Part shown: positions 24,722-33,151 of the stretch, in pieces | How positions within the stretch are numbered: the stretch's first letter is position 1 | How the letters are laid out: each line of letters begins with the position of its first letter | Origin: Bacteroidaceae bacterium | GTDB taxonomy: Bacteria > Bacteroidota > Bacteroidia > Bacteroidales > Bacteroidaceae | Assembly (NCBI GenBank): GCA_017529865.1 | Contig: JAFXNA010000028.1 | Coordinates: 1-64,000, forward strand | DNA length: 64,000 bases | Direction of reading: 5' to 3' | Notes under the pieces: model-generated | Database searches by the model: none | Told to the model about the DNA's origin: nothing | What the model saw: only the letters and a program-made list of their open reading frames with translations | Made by a program: the position numbers and the translations under genes

Positions 24722-25947
24722 AGTTCATCGTTATAGGTATTACAGACAGTCATCGACCTTTCTTTCCTCCTGAAGTGTTGGAGGTTATCAAACGAGGAAA
24801 GGTTTTCTCGGGTGGTAAGCGCCACCATGAGATTGTAGCGACGTTGCTGCCCAGTGATGCGGAATGGATTGATATCACCGTACCACTCGATGCTGTGTTC
24901 GAAAGATACTCTTCACTCTTCACTCTTCACTCTTTGCTCATCGTTTTCGCCTCTGGTGACCCTTTGTTCTTTGGTTTTGCCAATACACTACAGCGTGAAT
25001 TCCCCGATGCTGAGATGGTGGTCTATCCTACGTTCAATTCGCTTCAGATGTTGGCTCACAGGATGGTGATACCCTATCACGACATGCATGTCGTTTCGCT
25101 TACTGGTCGCCCTTGGGACAAACTGGACGAAGCACTCATCAACGGCTATCCGCTCATCGGGTGTCTTACGGATAAACAGAAAACTCCTCATGCCATCCAT
25201 CAGCGGATGACGGAATACGGCTACGATAACTATGTGATGACAGTCGGTGAGCATTTGGGTAACAACACCGCGGAACGCGTGAGCCGATATGACAGCAAAA
25301 CTGACTATGATAACCCAAATTGTGTGATACTGCAACAAACAGAGCCACGAATCCGACGATTCGGCATTCCTGATCAGGAATTTACCCTCCTTGATGGTCG
25401 GGATAAGATGATTACGAAGATGCCTATCCGGCTATTGACGCTCCAAGCGCTCGAACTGAGAACGAAACATGTGCTTTGGGATATCGGTTTCTGTACGGGT
25501 AGTGTTAGCATCGAAGCAAAGTTGCAGTTCCCCCATCTTCAGATAGAAGCTTTCGAGATTCGTCCGGAGTGCGAGGCAATCATCCAAGAGAATGCACGTC
25601 GATTCGGTGCTCCAGGTATCAATATCCATATAGGGGACATCCTGGAAAATGAAAGAGTGAAAAGTGAAAAATGGATAAATGGTAAATGGATAAATGGTAA
25701 ATGTCCAGATGCTGTCTTTATCGGTGGTCACGGGGGCCATTTGAAGGAAATCATGGAGAAGGTGCTGACTGTACTGGCTCCCGATGGTGTCATTGTGATG
25801 AACAGCGTGATAGCACCCAAGGTGACAACCGACAGCCAAAAGCTATGGAACGAAGCTTGTGAAGAATTAGGACTCAAGCAAGACCCACCCACAAGAATAC
25901 AACTCAACGACAATCATCCAATCACGATACTGAAATGCAAAAGATAG
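24718..25947 (+). CDS. cbiET: CbiE-CbiT (CobL-type) precorrin-6Y C5,C15-methyltransferase/decarboxylase
   Basis: 409 residues. CbiE part 1 to about 205 (MKFIVIGITDSHRPFFPPEV and VVSLTGRPWDKL); CbiT part about 215-409 with the SAM site LWDIGFCTGSVSIEA. Together they methylate C5 and C15 and decarboxylate ring C. Two repeat arrays are translated within it: four heptamers at 24907-24934 (SSLFTLHSLL) and a 15-bp unit twice at 25675-25703 (KWINGKWINGK), both in positions where loops are expected. It overlaps both neighbours, so it is tightly coupled in the operon. Confidence 0.92.
   Translation: MKFIVIGITDSHRPFFPPEVLEVIKRGKVFSGGKRHHEIVATLLPSDAEWIDITVPLDAVFERYSSLFTLHSLLIVFASGDPLFFGFANTLQREFPDAEMVVYPTFNSLQMLAHRMVIPYHDMHVVSLTGRPWDKLDEALINGYPLIGCLTDKQKTPHAIHQRMTEYGYDNYVMTVGEHLGNNTAERVSRYDSKTDYDNPNCVILQQTEPRIRRFGIPDQEFTLLDGRDKMITKMPIRLLTLQALELRTKHVLWDIGFCTGSVSIEAKLQFPHLQIEAFEIRPECEAIIQENARRFGAPGINIHIGDILENERVKSEKWINGKWINGKCPDAVFIGGHGGHLKEIMEKVLTVLAPDGVIVMNSVIAPKVTTDSQKLWNEACEELGLKQDPPTRIQLNDNHPITILKCKR
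24907..24934. repeat. four heptamers (tactctt, cactctt x3) inside cbiET
   Basis: Strict 7-base register inside coding sequence, encoding part of SSLFTLHSLL between the first strands of the CbiE domain. Confidence 0.75.
25671..25703. repeat. 15-bp tandem repeat inside cbiET (ataaatggtaaatgg)
   Basis: Alternating 8- and 7-base units give a 15-bp period, so the encoded peptide repeats WINGK every five residues. The preceding gagtgaaaagtgaaaa is also a 7-base repeat. All of it is in frame. Confidence 0.75.
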
Positions 25948-27713
25948 CGATTATACAAATCAGCGAGGCAGGAAGCGAAATCGTCTCAACGTTGAAACGT
26001 CAGTTTAGTGCCAAGATGATTCAACGCACAGATGTCGGCAAGGAATGGAAAAAACAGGATGCTTTCATCTTCATCGGTGCGATGGGCATCTGTGTCCGTA
26101 CGATTGCACCTTATATAAAAGATAAGCACACAGACCCTGCAGTAGTCTGTATCGACTCGCTGGGAAAGAACGTCATTTCTGTGCTAAGCGGACATGTGGG
26201 AGGTGCAAACGACCTGACACGCGATATTGCAGGCATCCTTGGTGCCCATGAGGTCATCACCACCCAGAGCGACAATGCAGGACTTTGGGCGCTTGATACG
26301 TTCGAGCAACGATTCGACTGGCCTGTAGCAAGTGAAATCGAAGACATGAACGACTGCATCTTTGCATTCGTTAACCGTAAGCCAACCGCCCTGTTGTTGG
26401 AAGTTCGTGACGAAGGTACCGACTATCTGGAAGCTACAAAGCCCGATCACGTCACCATTATCAACGACATCAGTGAGGCCGATCCTCGGAAATACAAGTT
26501 GCTGATTATCGTGTCGCCTTATAACCGCTGTGCTCCATACGGTATGCTTGAACTTCATTTCGTACCGATGGTGGGTACGATCGGTTTCGGTTTGGCACAT
26601 CATCCTGATGACTATTATGCTATTTACGACCAGATCGACGAGGCATTTGCCCAACGAGGTATTCTGCCCTGTGCACACAAGTATTGCACGATTGACGTGA
26701 AAGAGGATGAAGAGTTCTGTGCGATGCTTGAAGATGAATACGACGAAGAGGTGGTATTCTTTACGACGGAGGAACTCGCTGCTGTGGAGGTGCCGAATCC
26801 TAGCGAGACGGTCAAGAAGCACGTAGGGACACCAAGCGTATGTGAGGCTGCAGCGATTCTCGGCTCTAATCACGGCAAACTCATCGTCCCCAAAGTAAAA
26901 GGAAAGAACTGGACAGCTGCTTTGGCAATCGACAAGAAGCATTTACGTTCTCCCCTCGCATCTCCCCACATCGAAATTGTCGGTGCGGGGCCTGGCGACC
27001 CTGATTTGGTGAGTGTAAGAGGAAGAAAGATGCTCGAAAAGGCTGATTTGATTCTCTATGCAGGCTCTCTCGTCCCTAAAGCTTTGACGGAGTGCCACAA
27101 GTCAGGTGCGGTAGTTCGAAGCTCTGCTGACATGAATCTCGAAGAGCAATGCGCTTTGATGAAGGAGCATTACGATAAGGGGCATTTCATCGTTCGTCTG
27201 CATACAGGCGACCCCTGCATTTTCGGTGCCATTCAGGAACAGATGGCCTTCTTCGACGCTAATAACATGTCATATCACATCACGCCAGGTATCAGCAGTT
27301 TCCTTGCAGCAGCTGCCGAACTGCGCTCTCAGTTTACCATTCCTGAGCGCACACAGACCATCATCCTGACACGTGGTGAAGGACGTACACCGATGCCCGA
27401 AAAAGAACAGTTGCATCTGTTGGCTAAGAGCCAAAGCACGATGTGTATCTTCCTTTCTGCTGCGATTGTGGATGATGTGCAGCGCGAACTCCTGCAGGAG
27501 TACCCAGCCGACACACCCGTTGCAGCTTGTTATCACCTTACTTGGCCCGACCAGAAAATCTATCGCGGAGAGTTGAAAGACTTGGCAAAAATCGTTCACG
27601 ATAACAACCTCACCCTCACTACGATGCTTGTTGTTGGTGAAGCTATTGATAATCGGGAAGGACACTCTGAGTTATACAATAAAAACTTCACGCACCTCTT
27701 CAGAAAAATGTAA
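25935..27713 (+). CDS. cbiGF: CbiG-CbiF fusion: cobalt-precorrin-5A hydrolase and precorrin-4 C11-methyltransferase
   Basis: 592 residues. Residues 1 to about 340 are CbiG (FIFIGAMGICVRTIAPYIKDK, then SVLSGHVGGANDLTRDIA), which opens the ring lactone and releases the C20 fragment as acetaldehyde. Residues about 345-592 are CbiF/CobM (VGAGPGDPDLVSVRGRKML, LHTGDPCIFGAIQEQ, HITPGISSFLAAAAEL). The gene overlaps cbiET by 13 bases. A 67-base gap with half of a 31-bp inverted repeat separates it from cbiJD. Confidence 0.93.
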   Translation: MQKIAIIQISEAGSEIVSTLKRQFSAKMIQRTDVGKEWKKQDAFIFIGAMGICVRTIAPYIKDKHTDPAVVCIDSLGKNVISVLSGHVGGANDLTRDIAGILGAHEVITTQSDNAGLWALDTFEQRFDWPVASEIEDMNDCIFAFVNRKPTALLLEVRDEGTDYLEATKPDHVTIINDISEADPRKYKLLIIVSPYNRCAPYGMLELHFVPMVGTIGFGLAHHPDDYYAIYDQIDEAFAQRGILPCAHKYCTIDVKEDEEFCAMLEDEYDEEVVFFTTEELAAVEVPNPSETVKKHVGTPSVCEAAAILGSNHGKLIVPKVKGKNWTAALAIDKKHLRSPLASPHIEIVGAGPGDPDLVSVRGRKMLEKADLILYAGSLVPKALTECHKSGAVVRSSADMNLEEQCALMKEHYDKGHFIVRLHTGDPCIFGAIQEQMAFFDANNMSYHITPGISSFLAAAAELRSQFTIPERTQTIILTRGEGRTPMPEKEQLHLLAKSQSTMCIFLSAAIVDDVQRELLQEYPADTPVAACYHLTWPDQKIYRGELKDLAKIVHDNNLTLTTMLVVGEAIDNREGHSELYNKNFTHLFRKM

Positions 27714-27746
27714 TAATTAAAAAATGATATAATGTAAAAATTATGC

Positions 27747-27777
27747 ATTATGAAACTTTAGTTCGACGTAGTCAATT
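27747..27777 (+). repeat. 31-bp perfect inverted repeat, left copy
   Basis: The 31 bases starting attatgaaac and ending gtcaatt occur again as an exact reverse complement at 36791-36821. The left copy ends three bases before the cbiJD start codon. The two copies bracket 9 kb holding cbiJD, btuC-like, cbiA (two parts), btuF-like, cbiK, the BtuB-like receptor and its riboswitch. Confidence 0.9.
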
Positions 27778-27780
27778 AAG

Positions 27781-29520
27781 ATGATACTCGTATTCGGAGG
27801 AACGACAGAGGGTCGAAAGGCCACAGAGGTACTGGAGGAGGCAGGAAAGACGTACTACTACAGCACGAAGACAGGCGAGCAAGAGCTTACGCTGCATCAT
27901 GGTGTGCGCATTGATGGTGCGATGGATGGTGAGGCGATGATGTCGTTTGTCCGTAAGCATGAAATACGGCTGATTGTAGATGCAGCCCATCCGTTTGCTG
28001 CTAAACTGCATGAAACAATAGCAGAGGTGGCTGAGTCGTTGCACATTCCTATCATCCGTTACGAACGCATCTACCCGCCAAGAGACCCTGATATCACATG
28101 GATTGACGACTACTCGCAAGTGCCGACAGATATTCATACCCTGCTTGCGACAACTGGTGTTCAAAGCATCAGCCGCCTGAAATGGTTGGAGGCGAAAGGA
28201 GTAAAGGTGATATACAGGATTCTGAAACGCGAAGGCAGCATTGAGTTAGCGCATCAGCAAGGCGCGAGCGATGAGCAACTCTGTTTCTATGAAGACGAGA
28301 CCATGCCCGATACAGATGCCATCCTATTGAAGGAGAGCGGCATATCGGGTGGCTTTGTTGAGAAAGTTACAGTAGCGAGGGAGAGAGGGATGAGGATTAT
28401 CGTATTGAAACGAACCCCTCTCTTTTCTCCCCCAAGGGGAGAAGACACAAAGCAACAGGAATCCCCCGCCTTCGGAGGGGTTAGGGGAGGTTTTTCCATT
28501 GTTAATGGCCCTCATGGATTGCGGCGAATGGTAGAGCAGCTCCTGCCCGACTTCTTCCCTATGAAGACAGGACTGACAACCGGAGCCTGCGCTACAGCTG
28601 CTGTGAAAGCGGCATTGTTGTCGCTGATGGGCGAAGAAGCCGACGAGATACGTTTCGCACTGCCTGACGGTGAGACGCTGAGCATCCCAGTAGAGGTAGA
28701 ACGACCTGGCGTGGCAAGTGTGGTGAAGGACTACAGCGACGACCCTGATGTAACAAGGGGGTGCAAGATTACAGCAGAAGTACAACTCACAGATACAACA
28801 GAAATACGTTTCATGCAAGGCAAGGGAGTTGGCATCGTAACGTTACCAGGATTGGGACTTCCTGTGGGCGAACCAGCCATCAACCCTACCCCACGCAGGA
28901 TGATTGAGCAGACGATACGTGAACTAACCAATCAAGGATGCGACGTTACCATCTCGGTAGAAAACGGTGAAGAGATAGCCCAGAAAACGTTCAACGCACG
29001 AGTGGGCGTCTTAGGTGGTATCTCGATTATCGGTACTTCAGGCATCGTGTCACCGCTGAGCAACGAGGCATTCATCGAAAGCATCCGTCGCGAAATGGAG
29101 GTAGCGAAAGCTATAGGATGTACGGAAATCGGATTGGTATCAGGCAAGACAAGCGAGGATGCGCTGATGAAAGAACGTGACATCCGCTGCATCCATTACG
29201 GTAACTTCATCGGAGAAGCGCTGAAGATAGCCTCAAGTCTGGAATTCCGACAAGTAACAATTGCCATCATGATAGGCAAAGCAGTGAAACTTGCAGAAGG
29301 ACATCTCGACACCCATTCGCACAAGGTAACGATGAATCGTGAGTTCCTGAAGCAGATAGCAGGCTCGGATACCAACAGGATAGACCGCATCACTCTCGCT
29401 CGCGAACTGTGGGACATCATGCCCCCAGCATTCTTTGAGAAGATACAAAATTTGTGTTACAAACATTGCCGGAAGGTATTCCCTGAAGGCGAACTAACAA
29501 TAAAGATTATCAAGAACTAA
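27781..29520 (+). CDS. cbiJD: CbiJ-CbiD fusion: precorrin-6A reductase and cobalt-precorrin-5B C1-methyltransferase
   Basis: 579 residues. Residues 1 to about 210 are CbiJ/CobK (ILVFGGTTEGRKATEVLEEAG, VDAAHPFAAKLHETI), an NAD(P)H-dependent reductase of the corrin ring. Residues about 258-579 are CbiD (KTGLTTGACATAAVKAAL), which methylates C1. Between them, about 217-245 (TPLFSPPRGEDTKQQESPAFGGVRGG) is the translation of a C/G-rich palindromic element, so the linker of the fusion is repeat-derived. The start lies three bases after an inverted-repeat copy. The gene is otherwise intact. Confidence 0.92.
   Translation: MILVFGGTTEGRKATEVLEEAGKTYYYSTKTGEQELTLHHGVRIDGAMDGEAMMSFVRKHEIRLIVDAAHPFAAKLHETIAEVAESLHIPIIRYERIYPPRDPDITWIDDYSQVPTDIHTLLATTGVQSISRLKWLEAKGVKVIYRILKREGSIELAHQQGASDEQLCFYEDETMPDTDAILLKESGISGGFVEKVTVARERGMRIIVLKRTPLFSPPRGEDTKQQESPAFGGVRGGFSIVNGPHGLRRMVEQLLPDFFPMKTGLTTGACATAAVKAALLSLMGEEADEIRFALPDGETLSIPVEVERPGVASVVKDYSDDPDVTRGCKITAEVQLTDTTEIRFMQGKGVGIVTLPGLGLPVGEPAINPTPRRMIEQTIRELTNQGCDVTISVENGEEIAQKTFNARVGVLGGISIIGTSGIVSPLSNEAFIESIRREMEVAKAIGCTEIGLVSGKTSEDALMKERDIRCIHYGNFIGEALKIASSLEFRQVTIAIMIGKAVKLAEGHLDTHSHKVTMNREFLKQIAGSDTNRIDRITLARELWDIMPPAFFEKIQNLCYKHCRKVFPEGELTIKIIKN
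28414..28492. repeat. C/G-rich palindromic element inside cbiJD
   Basis: ctcccccaaggggag and cccccgccttcggagggg are two adjacent hairpins of the same type as the intergenic elements, followed by ttaggggagg. They are in frame and encode the linker between the CbiJ and CbiD domains. Confidence 0.75.
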
Positions 29521-29524
29521 AGCA

Positions 29525-29556
29525 ATGGTAAATGGTAAATGGATAAATAGTAAATG
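29525..29556. repeat. tandem repeat over the btuC-like start (taaatgg type)
   Basis: Units taaatgg, taaatgg, ataaatag, taaatg cover the first ATG of the permease gene, so a change of unit number would alter or remove this start. Confidence 0.65.
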
Positions 29557-30562
29557 TGTGATGACATTATTGATATTGAGCATCCCTATCTTTGCTTTGC
29601 TCAACATCACTATTGGCTCGGTAGCCATTCCCATCAGCGAGGTGTTCAACATCCTGTTGCATCCCGACAGCTATGACCCCTCGGATGTAAATCTGCTTAT
29701 CGTGATGAATACCCGTCTGCCACAAACACTCACGGCATTAGCTTGTGGGGCTGGACTGGCCGTAGCAGGACTGGAAATGCAGACCGTATTTCACAACCCT
29801 CTAGCAGGTCCTTCAGTATTAGGAATCAGTAGCGCTGCCAGTCTAGGCGTGGCTTTCGTTGTGTTGCTCTCAGGAACCATCGGAGGCGGTATCATGTCGC
29901 GTTTTGGTATCTTCGGCAATACCGCTCTTACTTTAGCTGCCATTTCAGGAGCACTGGCTGTGATGATGCTGATTGCATGGTTGTCACAGAAAGTGCAAGG
30001 AAACGTCACGCTGCTGATTATCGGTGTGATGATAGGTTATATCGCTTCTGCGATCATCGGCGTGTTGAAGTACTTTTCTTCGGAAGAAGACATTCGCGCC
30101 TACGTTATATGGGGATTAGGCAGTTTTGCTCGTGTAACAGGTGGACAAGTCTATGTGTTTGTCGGCCTGATGACCCTGCTCCTACCATTCTGTATGTTGC
30201 TGGCCAAACCGCTCAACATGCTTCTGTTAGGCGAACAATACGCCATTAGTCTGGGACTGAATATCCGTCGTGCCCGACTGCTCATCATCACCTCAGCAGG
30301 TGTACTCATCGCTATCGTCACAGCCTACTGCGGTCCCATTATGTTTCTCGGACTGGCTGTGCCGCATATCTGTCGCGGACTGTTCCGCACCGATGATCAC
30401 CGACTACTGCTGCCTGCTACCCTATTCTGCGGTGCATCCATCGCACTTATCTGCAACCTCATCGCCCGACTTCCAGGATTCGAGGGAGCATTGCCTATCA
30501 ACTCTGTGACAGCCCTCATCGGTGCACCTGTAGCGTTGTGGGTGTTATTAAGAAGAAAATAA
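29525..30562 (+). CDS. FecCD-family ABC transporter permease (BtuC-like)
   Basis: 345 residues, about ten membrane helices. TRLPQTLTALACGAGLAVAGLEMQTVFHNPLAGPSVLGISSAASLG is the family landmark, and the C-terminal GLAVPHICRGLFRTDDHRLLLPAT matches the coupling region for the ATPase. Such permeases import corrinoids or siderophores from the periplasm; context says corrinoids. The ATG at 29525 lies inside a short repeat array; an alternative in-frame ATG at 29561 gives MTLLILSIPIFALLNI with a more usual N-terminus. The BtuD ATPase is not in the window, and the partner binding protein is at 31859 on the other strand. Confidence 0.9.
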   Translation: MVNGKWINSKCVMTLLILSIPIFALLNITIGSVAIPISEVFNILLHPDSYDPSDVNLLIVMNTRLPQTLTALACGAGLAVAGLEMQTVFHNPLAGPSVLGISSAASLGVAFVVLLSGTIGGGIMSRFGIFGNTALTLAAISGALAVMMLIAWLSQKVQGNVTLLIIGVMIGYIASAIIGVLKYFSSEEDIRAYVIWGLGSFARVTGGQVYVFVGLMTLLLPFCMLLAKPLNMLLLGEQYAISLGLNIRRARLLIITSAGVLIAIVTAYCGPIMFLGLAVPHICRGLFRTDDHRLLLPATLFCGASIALICNLIARLPGFEGALPINSVTALIGAPVALWVLLRRK

Positions 30563-30570
30563 AGACCCCT

Positions 30571-31230
30571 ATGAATAAATTACTAATCGGTGCTGCTACA
30601 TCCAACAGTGGTAAGACCACATTTACAATGGGACTGCTGCGTGCTTTGCGAGAGCGCGGATTGAACGTACAGCCGTTCAAGTGTGGACCAGACTATATCG
30701 ATACGATTTTTCACGAAATCGCGTCAGGAAACGAATCGGTGAATCTCGATACGTTTCTCTCCTCGCCTGAACATGTTCAGGACCTCTTCGAGCGCTACGG
30801 AGCAGAGGCTGACGTGCGTGTTGTAGAGGGTGTGATGGGATTGTACGACGGATACGATCGTTGGCACGGATCGAGCGCAGAGATTGCCGAACTTCTCCAA
30901 ATACCCGTCATCCTCGTTGTTAATGCCAAGTCGGCAGCATACAGCGTCGCCCCTCTCATCTATGGTTTCCGACATTTCAAATCGTCTGGCATTGCTGGTG
31001 TTGTCTTCAACCAAGTAGCCTCACCCTCTCATTTTCAATACTTGAAGGAAGCGTGCGACGATGCAGGCGTACCCTGCCTAGGATATATGGCACGCAATGA
31101 CCGACTCACAATTCCCAACCGCCATCTCGGTCTCACCATTTCCGCCCGTGAAGAAATGGAACGGCTCATCGCCCTTGCTGCAGAAGAAGTAAACCAACAT
31201 GTAGACATAGATAACCTGCTTGACTTATGA
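30571..31230 (+). CDS. cbiA: cobyrinic acid a,c-diamide synthase, N-terminal ATPase half (split CbiA)
   Basis: 219 residues from the ATG at 30571 (MNKLLIGAATSNSGKTTFTM). This is the dethiobiotin-synthetase-like ATP-binding half of CbiA/CobB: P-loop SNSGKTT, FKCGPDYID, VVEGVMGLYDG. CbiA amidates the a and c side chains of cobyrinic acid using glutamine. It stops after LLDL, exactly where the glutaminase half would begin, and the next gene starts in an ATGA overlap in another frame. Either a natural split into two subunits or a frameshift; the neat overlap favours a split. Confidence 0.88.
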   Translation: MNKLLIGAATSNSGKTTFTMGLLRALRERGLNVQPFKCGPDYIDTIFHEIASGNESVNLDTFLSSPEHVQDLFERYGAEADVRVVEGVMGLYDGYDRWHGSSAEIAELLQIPVILVVNAKSAAYSVAPLIYGFRHFKSSGIAGVVFNQVASPSHFQYLKEACDDAGVPCLGYMARNDRLTIPNRHLGLTISAREEMERLIALAAEEVNQHVDIDNLLDL

Positions 31231-31850
31231 ACATCCTCATTGCTCACGACGAAGCGTTCAATTTCACCTATCGAGCCAATATCGATGCTTTGCGTCAACT
31301 AGGCGAAGTGTCTTTCTTCTCACCGCTGAGAGACACTACCTTTGACTCTAAACTCTCAACTCTCCACTCTTCACTCTCCACTCTTCACTCTCCACTATCC
31401 ACTATACTCTACCTCCCTGGTGGCTATCCCGAACTCTTTGCCGAACAACTATCAGCCAACCGCTCGATGCGTGAAAGCATCAAAGCATTTGCGGAACAAG
31501 GTGGACGGATCTATGCAGAGTGTGGTGGATTCATGTATCTCACCCACGATATTGACGGTCTGCCGATGTGCGATGTTTTCCCTTTCGGAGCCACTATGAA
31601 GGATGCCCATCTCCATCTCGGCTATCGCCGGATGACTATCGGAGATAACATCGTTCGCGGTCATGAATTCCATTACTCGGATATCGTGCAACAAAAAAAG
31701 TTGCCCGACGAGATTATCGTCGAGCAAAATCAGTATTCTGCGCGTGGTACAAAAGTACCAACCGCCATCTATCGTTACAAGAACGTCATCGCAGGCTATA
31801 CCCATTGGTATTGGGCGGAGAATCCATTCCTATTTAACTCCCTTCTATAA
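31227..31850 (+). CDS. cbiA: cobyrinic acid a,c-diamide synthase, C-terminal glutaminase half (split CbiA)
   Basis: 207 residues. It starts MNILIAHDEAFNFTYRANID, the usual opening of the CbiA glutamine amidotransferase domain, and has YLPGGYPELFAE, the nucleophile cysteine in YAECGGFMYL, and the later GHEFHYS with the conserved histidine. It supplies ammonia to the N-terminal half. A 63-base array of nine heptamers (31345-31407) encodes the odd Ser/Thr/Leu-rich stretch before YLPGGYP, in frame. It converges with the btuF-like gene, eight bases away. Confidence 0.88.
   Translation: MNILIAHDEAFNFTYRANIDALRQLGEVSFFSPLRDTTFDSKLSTLHSSLSTLHSPLSTILYLPGGYPELFAEQLSANRSMRESIKAFAEQGGRIYAECGGFMYLTHDIDGLPMCDVFPFGATMKDAHLHLGYRRMTIGDNIVRGHEFHYSDIVQQKKLPDEIIVEQNQYSARGTKVPTAIYRYKNVIAGYTHWYWAENPFLFNSLL
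31345..31407. repeat. nine tandem heptamers (actctcc/actcttc) inside the CbiA glutaminase gene
   Basis: actctaa, actctca, actctcc, actcttc, actctcc, actcttc, actctcc, actatcc, actatac in strict register: 63 bases or 21 codons, so the frame is kept and the peptide itself repeats every seven residues (STLHSSL, STLHSPL). It is the longest such array in the window. Confidence 0.85.
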
Positions 31851-31858
31851 CTCCCACT

Positions 31859-33016
31859 TTAACTCCCTATTAAGTTATAATACTTCGGTGTGTAGTGTGG
31901 TAACAATTCCGGATGGAATGCTTTCACAAAGTCTGCCAACAAGATATGTGGCTCTACTGGCGACAGTTCGCGATAAGGTGTACGACTTAGGTTGCAGAAA
32001 AGTACCTGCTGACGTTTGAAGGCATTCATGTGCGCATAGCGAGGGTCTTCGTTCTCCAATGTCGCAAGCGTATAGTCTCCATCATACGCCCCGTCAATCT
32101 GCCAGAAGTCGGCATTGACACTTTTTGCAAATGCTTCTTCGAAATCAAGTGTTGTTCCACCGGAATCATCGTTATCGGCCATTACATATTCGGCTCCAGC
32201 ATCCTCGAATATCTGAGCCAGATAACTTTGTCCTCCAACGATATACCATCCGTCACGAATCTGGCGTCCACTCGCTACAGTTGGGAGCACTTTCGTACCC
32301 ATCATCTCCTTCACTTCGTCTTTTAGTTTCAGATACTTCGTCTCGATGTCTGCAAAGACTGCATTTGCCCGACGGGTCTCACCTGTCAGGAGTCCTATGA
32401 GTTTAATCCACTCGGCTTGTCCCAGCGGATTGGTTTCCTTGTATCCGTGATGGGTGATAATAGGGATGCCGCTTTCGAGTAAAGCTTCGAATCCTCCATG
32501 TTTGCTGGCCGATACGAAGATGTACTCAGGACGTATTGCAATGACGGTCTCAAGGTCGAAGTTACCCTCCTTTCCTATCTTGACGGTTTTCTCCTCGTCC
32601 ATCTGCTGACGTATCTTGCTATCGAAGATATTCTTCAACGAATTCATGCCAACGATACGGTCTTCAAGTCCAAGAACCTCAAAATTTCCCAACTGCAGTG
32701 CAGTGGTACAAATGAAACGTGATGAAGGACTGGTGATGAGCAATTCCTCTGGTTTGCTTTGCGTTACCGATGGATCGGGATTCGTAATCTGTACATGAAT
32801 ACCATCTTCCAGATACTCCACTTTCAGTCCCTTTGCATATTTAATAACGATGGTATCGGAGTACTGATCCGCTAAAGCGAAAAGGGAATCATGACGTTGG
32901 AAGAGCGAATCGGCAGATACATATGCAGGCTGTTTCGTACTGTTGCCGCACGACAGCAACGAAAGAACGAAGATGTAAAATGTAAGATGTATGATGTAAG
33001 AGTTTCTGACGTTCAT
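31859..33016 (-). CDS. periplasmic corrinoid-binding lipoprotein (BtuF-like)
   Basis: 385 residues. A lipoprotein signal ends LSLLSCGN (Cys23). The rest is a helical-backbone substrate-binding protein: two alpha/beta lobes (LEDRIVGMNSL, RPEYIFVSASKHGGFEALLESGIPIITHHGYKETNPLGQAEWIKLIG) as in BtuF/FhuD. It would hand corrinoids from the outer-membrane receptor to the BtuC-like permease. Part of the signal peptide is encoded by four heptamers (32972-32999). It is the last gene of the riboswitch-headed operon, after a hairpin downstream of cbiK. Confidence 0.87.
   Translation of the reverse strand: MNVRNSYIIHLTFYIFVLSLLSCGNSTKQPAYVSADSLFQRHDSLFALADQYSDTIVIKYAKGLKVEYLEDGIHVQITNPDPSVTQSKPEELLITSPSSRFICTTALQLGNFEVLGLEDRIVGMNSLKNIFDSKIRQQMDEEKTVKIGKEGNFDLETVIAIRPEYIFVSASKHGGFEALLESGIPIITHHGYKETNPLGQAEWIKLIGLLTGETRRANAVFADIETKYLKLKDEVKEMMGTKVLPTVASGRQIRDGWYIVGGQSYLAQIFEDAGAEYVMADNDDSGGTTLDFEEAFAKSVNADFWQIDGAYDGDYTLATLENEDPRYAHMNAFKRQQVLFCNLSRTPYRELSPVEPHILLADFVKAFHPELLPHYTPKYYNLIGS
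32972..32999. repeat. four heptamers in the btuF-like signal-peptide region
   Basis: gatgtaa, aatgtaa, gatgtat, gatgtaa on the plus strand; on the coding strand they encode the hydrophobic SYIIHLTFYIF part of the signal peptide. Confidence 0.7.
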
Positions 33017-33038
33017 AGGCCGTTGTTTTTAAAAGAAG

Positions 33039-33074
33039 AATAGGGGTTGTTCGAACGCCTTCGCCCCCTATTCT
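33039..33074 (-). terminator. hairpin between cbiK and the btuF-like gene
   Basis: A 10-bp perfect stem (33039-33048 with 33065-33074) with an inner cgaa/ttcg pairing, followed on the minus strand by TCTTTT. It could end the btuB-cbiK message or attenuate expression of the binding protein. Confidence 0.5.
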
Positions 33075-33151
33075 CATCATTAACTAGTTAGGCAAAATGT
33101 TAACTAATTACCAATACTATTTATTTTTATCACGTATTAACCGTCTATTTA

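Noticed and set aside
31345..31407. Possible CRISPR array
   Set aside because: The units are seven bases long and contiguous, without spacers, and lie inside a coding sequence.
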